DNA of 7,142 nucleotides. It comes from JADLEX01 sp964586775 (GTDB lineage Bacteria > Lernaellota > Lernaellaia > JACKCT01). A program made the position numbers and the translations under genes. The stretch is from assembly GCA_964586775.1 (NCBI GenBank), contig CAZPJD010000228.1, positions 1 through 7,142 of the forward strand, written 5' to 3'. This document shows positions 5,897 to 7,142 of the stretch, piece by piece (the first letter of the stretch is position 1; every line of letters starts with the position of its first letter). The notes under the pieces were generated by a model. That model searched no databases. It had not been told where the DNA came from and saw only the letters and a list, made by a program, of their open reading frames with translations.

Positions 5897-5925
5897 TTGA
5901 CGCGGAAAACTAATCGGCGTGTAAT
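5897..5925 (+). promoter_or_regulatory. Near-consensus sigma70-type promoter of the poly-Asp secreted gene
   Basis: TTGACG (5897-5902, 5/6 match) is followed after exactly 17 bp by TGTAAT (5920-5925, 5/6 match), in an A/T-richer patch. Transcription would start near 5932, leaving a leader of about 26 nt that contains the SD. Confidence 0.7.
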
Positions 5926-5942
5926 TGTGATGGATCGGCCTA

Positions 5943-5948
5943 AGGGAG
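5943..5948 (+). promoter_or_regulatory. Ribosome binding site AGGGAG
   Basis: A strong purine-rich SD ends 9 nt before the ATG at 5958 and fixes that start. Confidence 0.75.
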
Positions 5949-5957
5949 AAAATCATC

Positions 5958-6881
5958 ATGACGCTTCGACGCGTCGCGCTGTTGATCGCACCGATCATTC
6001 TTCTTTCCGCGACATCCGCAAGCGCCGCGTGCTGGACCGACGACGGCGATGACGATGCCGCCGAGTCGGGAGAGCAATCCTCACCGCCGGATGACGACTC
6101 GAGCGCGGCGGATGACGACGCGTCAGACGACGATGCCGATAACGATTTCGACGACGATTCCGTGGACGACGATCTCGACGACGATTTCGACGACGACTTC
6201 GACGACGATGTCGATGACGATTCCGATGACGACACGACGGACGATGATGTCGACGACGACGCCTTCGCGGGTTGCGAGGGAGGCATTTACGGTTCGGACG
6301 ACTGCGCCAAATGGATGCACGAGCTGTATTGCGGCTTCGAATACCCCCTCATTTTCGGCGATACGCTCTACACCCAGGGCGAAGCGGTGGACGGGTGCCG
6401 CGGCTCCAGCGATCCGCGATGGCATGCGATCGTGGAATGTGCGACGCGCACCGCGCCCGAACCCGGTGAGGGCACATTCTGCGATTTCGTCTCATGCTTG
6501 TCGGAATCCGGGTGGCACGCGCAGCATTTGGATGTCTTCGACGCCGCGGATTATTGGCATCCGATCGACGCGGACCCCGCCACGGAAACCTTTGCGGCCT
6601 TCAACTTCCAATGCATCATCTCGGACGATCCCTTCGATCAGTTCCGATACTGGCAGATGAACGGCGCGATCAGGCGACTTCTTCGTCCGGAACTGCGCGC
6701 CGAGTTTTTTTATTTCGGCGTGGTCGGGGGTTACGCGTTCGCGTCGATCGCCGATGGAAATTCGATCTTGGTCAGTGACGCGCTCGTCACGTTTTGGATG
6801 ACCGGGTGGTTCGTCGCCGAAGGATCCGAAGGGGGCACGATGGAATATTTCGAGTCCGAGCTGGGCTTTGTTCATCCCTGA
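5958..6881 (+). CDS. Secreted poly-Asp, cysteine-rich protein of unknown function
   Basis: 307 residues, family not recognised. The N-terminus MTLRRVALLIAPIILLSATS-ASA is a signal peptide, probably cut after ASA at residues 21-23. Cys25 follows immediately (SAAC), so a weak lipoprotein box cannot be excluded. Residues 28-101 are an acidic tether. In its densest part (52-101) 35 of 50 residues are Asp, in a four-residue DDDx period where x is F, L, V, S or A. The remaining 200 residues contain eight cysteines (106, 116, 125, 147, 161, 175, 180, 219), likely disulfide-bonded outside the cytoplasm. They also hold many aromatics and a hydrophobic segment near 250-263 (FFYFGVVGGYAFAS). That segment is too short and broken for a confident membrane helix. 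The gene is divergent from ferritin and has its own promoter and SD. Confidence 0.88.
   Translation: MTLRRVALLIAPIILLSATSASAACWTDDGDDDAAESGEQSSPPDDDSSAADDDASDDDADNDFDDDSVDDDLDDDFDDDFDDDVDDDSDDDTTDDDVDDDAFAGCEGGIYGSDDCAKWMHELYCGFEYPLIFGDTLYTQGEAVDGCRGSSDPRWHAIVECATRTAPEPGEGTFCDFVSCLSESGWHAQHLDVFDAADYWHPIDADPATETFAAFNFQCIISDDPFDQFRYWQMNGAIRRLLRPELRAEFFYFGVVGGYAFASIADGNSILVSDALVTFWMTGWFVAEGSEGGTMEYFESELGFVHP
6111..6260 (+). repeat. DDDx periodic coding repeat (12-bp period)
   Basis: The DNA is an imperfect 12-bp tandem repeat of the form GACGACGAY-TTC, encoding DDDF, DDDL, DDDV and DDDS units. Codons alternate between GAC and GAT, so the protein periodicity is kept better than the DNA. Length change by slippage in steps of whole codons is plausible. 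Confidence 0.9.
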
Positions 6882-6971
6882 TCTGTCGCCGTTGCGAAAA
6901 CATAACCGATCGAGCCGGTGCAGAGTTTTCGGGAGACCCGCGCCGGCAGGCCACCGGGAGGGCGCATCGTC
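6882..6971 (+). other. Short spacer between the secreted gene and the next lipoprotein gene
   Basis: These 90 bases have no hairpin followed by a T-run, so no intrinsic terminator is supported. Both flanking genes point the same way and may be co-transcribed. The spacer ends in the SD of the downstream gene (GGGAGGG, 6956-6962). Confidence 0.5.
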
Positions 6972-7142
6972 GTGTTCAGATCCGTAATCTGTTCCGCGTA
7001 CATGGCGCTGGGACTTTCCCTCTGCTGCCTGTCGTGCGCGTGCCCCGGAATCGATTCGAGCGGCGACGACGACAACGGCGGCGCGATGGACCTGTGTTCG
7101 ACGTGTCTGACCACGGAGTCGTGTGTCGCCGCTCTGGGCATG
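6972..7142 (+). CDS. N-terminal fragment of a small Cys-rich lipoprotein, cut by the window end
   Basis: 57 codons are open to the last base with no stop. The GTG at 6972 is preceded by GGGAGGG (6956-6962) with a 9-nt gap. An internal ATG at 7002 has no SD and would lose the basic n-region. The translation starts MFRSVICSAYMALGLSLCCL and continues SCAC, an export signal unusually dense in cysteine, so the lipidated residue is ambiguous (Cys22 or Cys24). A short linker GIDSSGDDDNGGAMD follows, a reduced form of the Asp tethers of its neighbours. Then comes a CSTC...C pattern (residues 42, 45 and 51). This resembles the plan of the preceding gene: export signal, acidic linker, Cys-rich domain. 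The function is unknown and most of the protein is outside the window. Confidence 0.65.
   Translation, partial: MFRSVICSAYMALGLSLCCLSCACPGIDSSGDDDNGGAMDLCSTCLTTESCVAALGM

Noticed and set aside
5640..5900. Plus-strand peptide with a protein-like patch (AVDPQTVVEALRDAGATRG)
   Set aside because: There is no start codon with an SD nearby. The rest of the frame is Arg/Ser-rich and runs antisense through ferritin, so it is probably a GC-rich chance reading.
6123..6425. Minus-strand 100-codon reading rich in Ile/Val that looks like membrane helices
   Set aside because: It is the antisense of the GAC/GAT repeat; GTC and ATC codons produce Val/Ile runs by necessity. No SD is present, and a well-supported gene lies opposite. 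The same artefact occurs on the plus strand opposite the Asp tracts at 2542-2634 and 4771-4857.
6915..6957. CCGGTG / CACCGG inverted repeat in the spacer before the last gene
   Set aside because: It has only six pairs with a loop of about 31 bases and no T-run. It overlaps the SD by two bases, which is too weak to claim a regulatory hairpin.

Overview
The window is a GC-rich stretch from a Gram-negative bacterium with an outer membrane. The evidence is a run of lipoprotein and secretory signal peptides followed by long aspartate-rich linkers (DDDx repeats), a SUMF1-fold lipoprotein and a secreted FG-GAP propeller. My inference is a Myxococcota/Deltaproteobacteria-like or related candidate-phylum environmental genome. 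The sequence does not fix the species. No mobile element, CRISPR array, rRNA or convincing tRNA is visible.

Layout. Bases 1-326 (+) may hold the 3' end of an unrecognised gene, with a 13-C homopolymer where the reading frame is uncertain. Its stop lies 2 bp from the stop of the convergent minus-strand block. That block, read right to left, contains ferritin (5447-4932), a poly-Asp lipoprotein (4935-3838, GTGA overlap with ferritin) and a beta-propeller-like lipoprotein (3829-2858, 8-nt gap). A 124-bp spacer with a candidate promoter follows. Next come a SUMF1/FGE-fold lipoprotein (2733-1840, probably CTG-initiated) and a seven-repeat FG-GAP protein (1843-329, ATGA overlap). A 510-bp non-coding gap with a perfect 10-bp inverted repeat separates ferritin from the divergent plus-strand genes. 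These are a secreted poly-Asp, Cys-rich protein (5958-6881) behind a near-consensus sigma70-type promoter, and the first 57 codons of a further small Cys-rich lipoprotein (6972 to the window edge).

How the genes fit together. Apart from cytosolic ferritin, every recognisable product is predicted to be exported, and most carry an acidic Asp tether between an anchor and a folded domain. In the lipoproteins the tether follows the N-terminal Cys. In the FG-GAP protein it precedes a C-terminal Cys-Gly-Cys. This looks like a cell-surface protein set with two translationally coupled gene pairs. No pathway can be assigned. Any link between ferritin iron storage and the acidic surface lipoproteins rests only on gene order.

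Most notable: one interspersed repeat (core CCCTTCGRCAGGCTCAGGG) lies in frame, in opposite orientations, just after the lipidation cysteine of two adjacent lipoprotein genes. Also notable are a likely CTG start, a C-terminal CGC ending without the usual membrane anchor, and a clear drop in GC content across the FG-GAP/SUMF pair.
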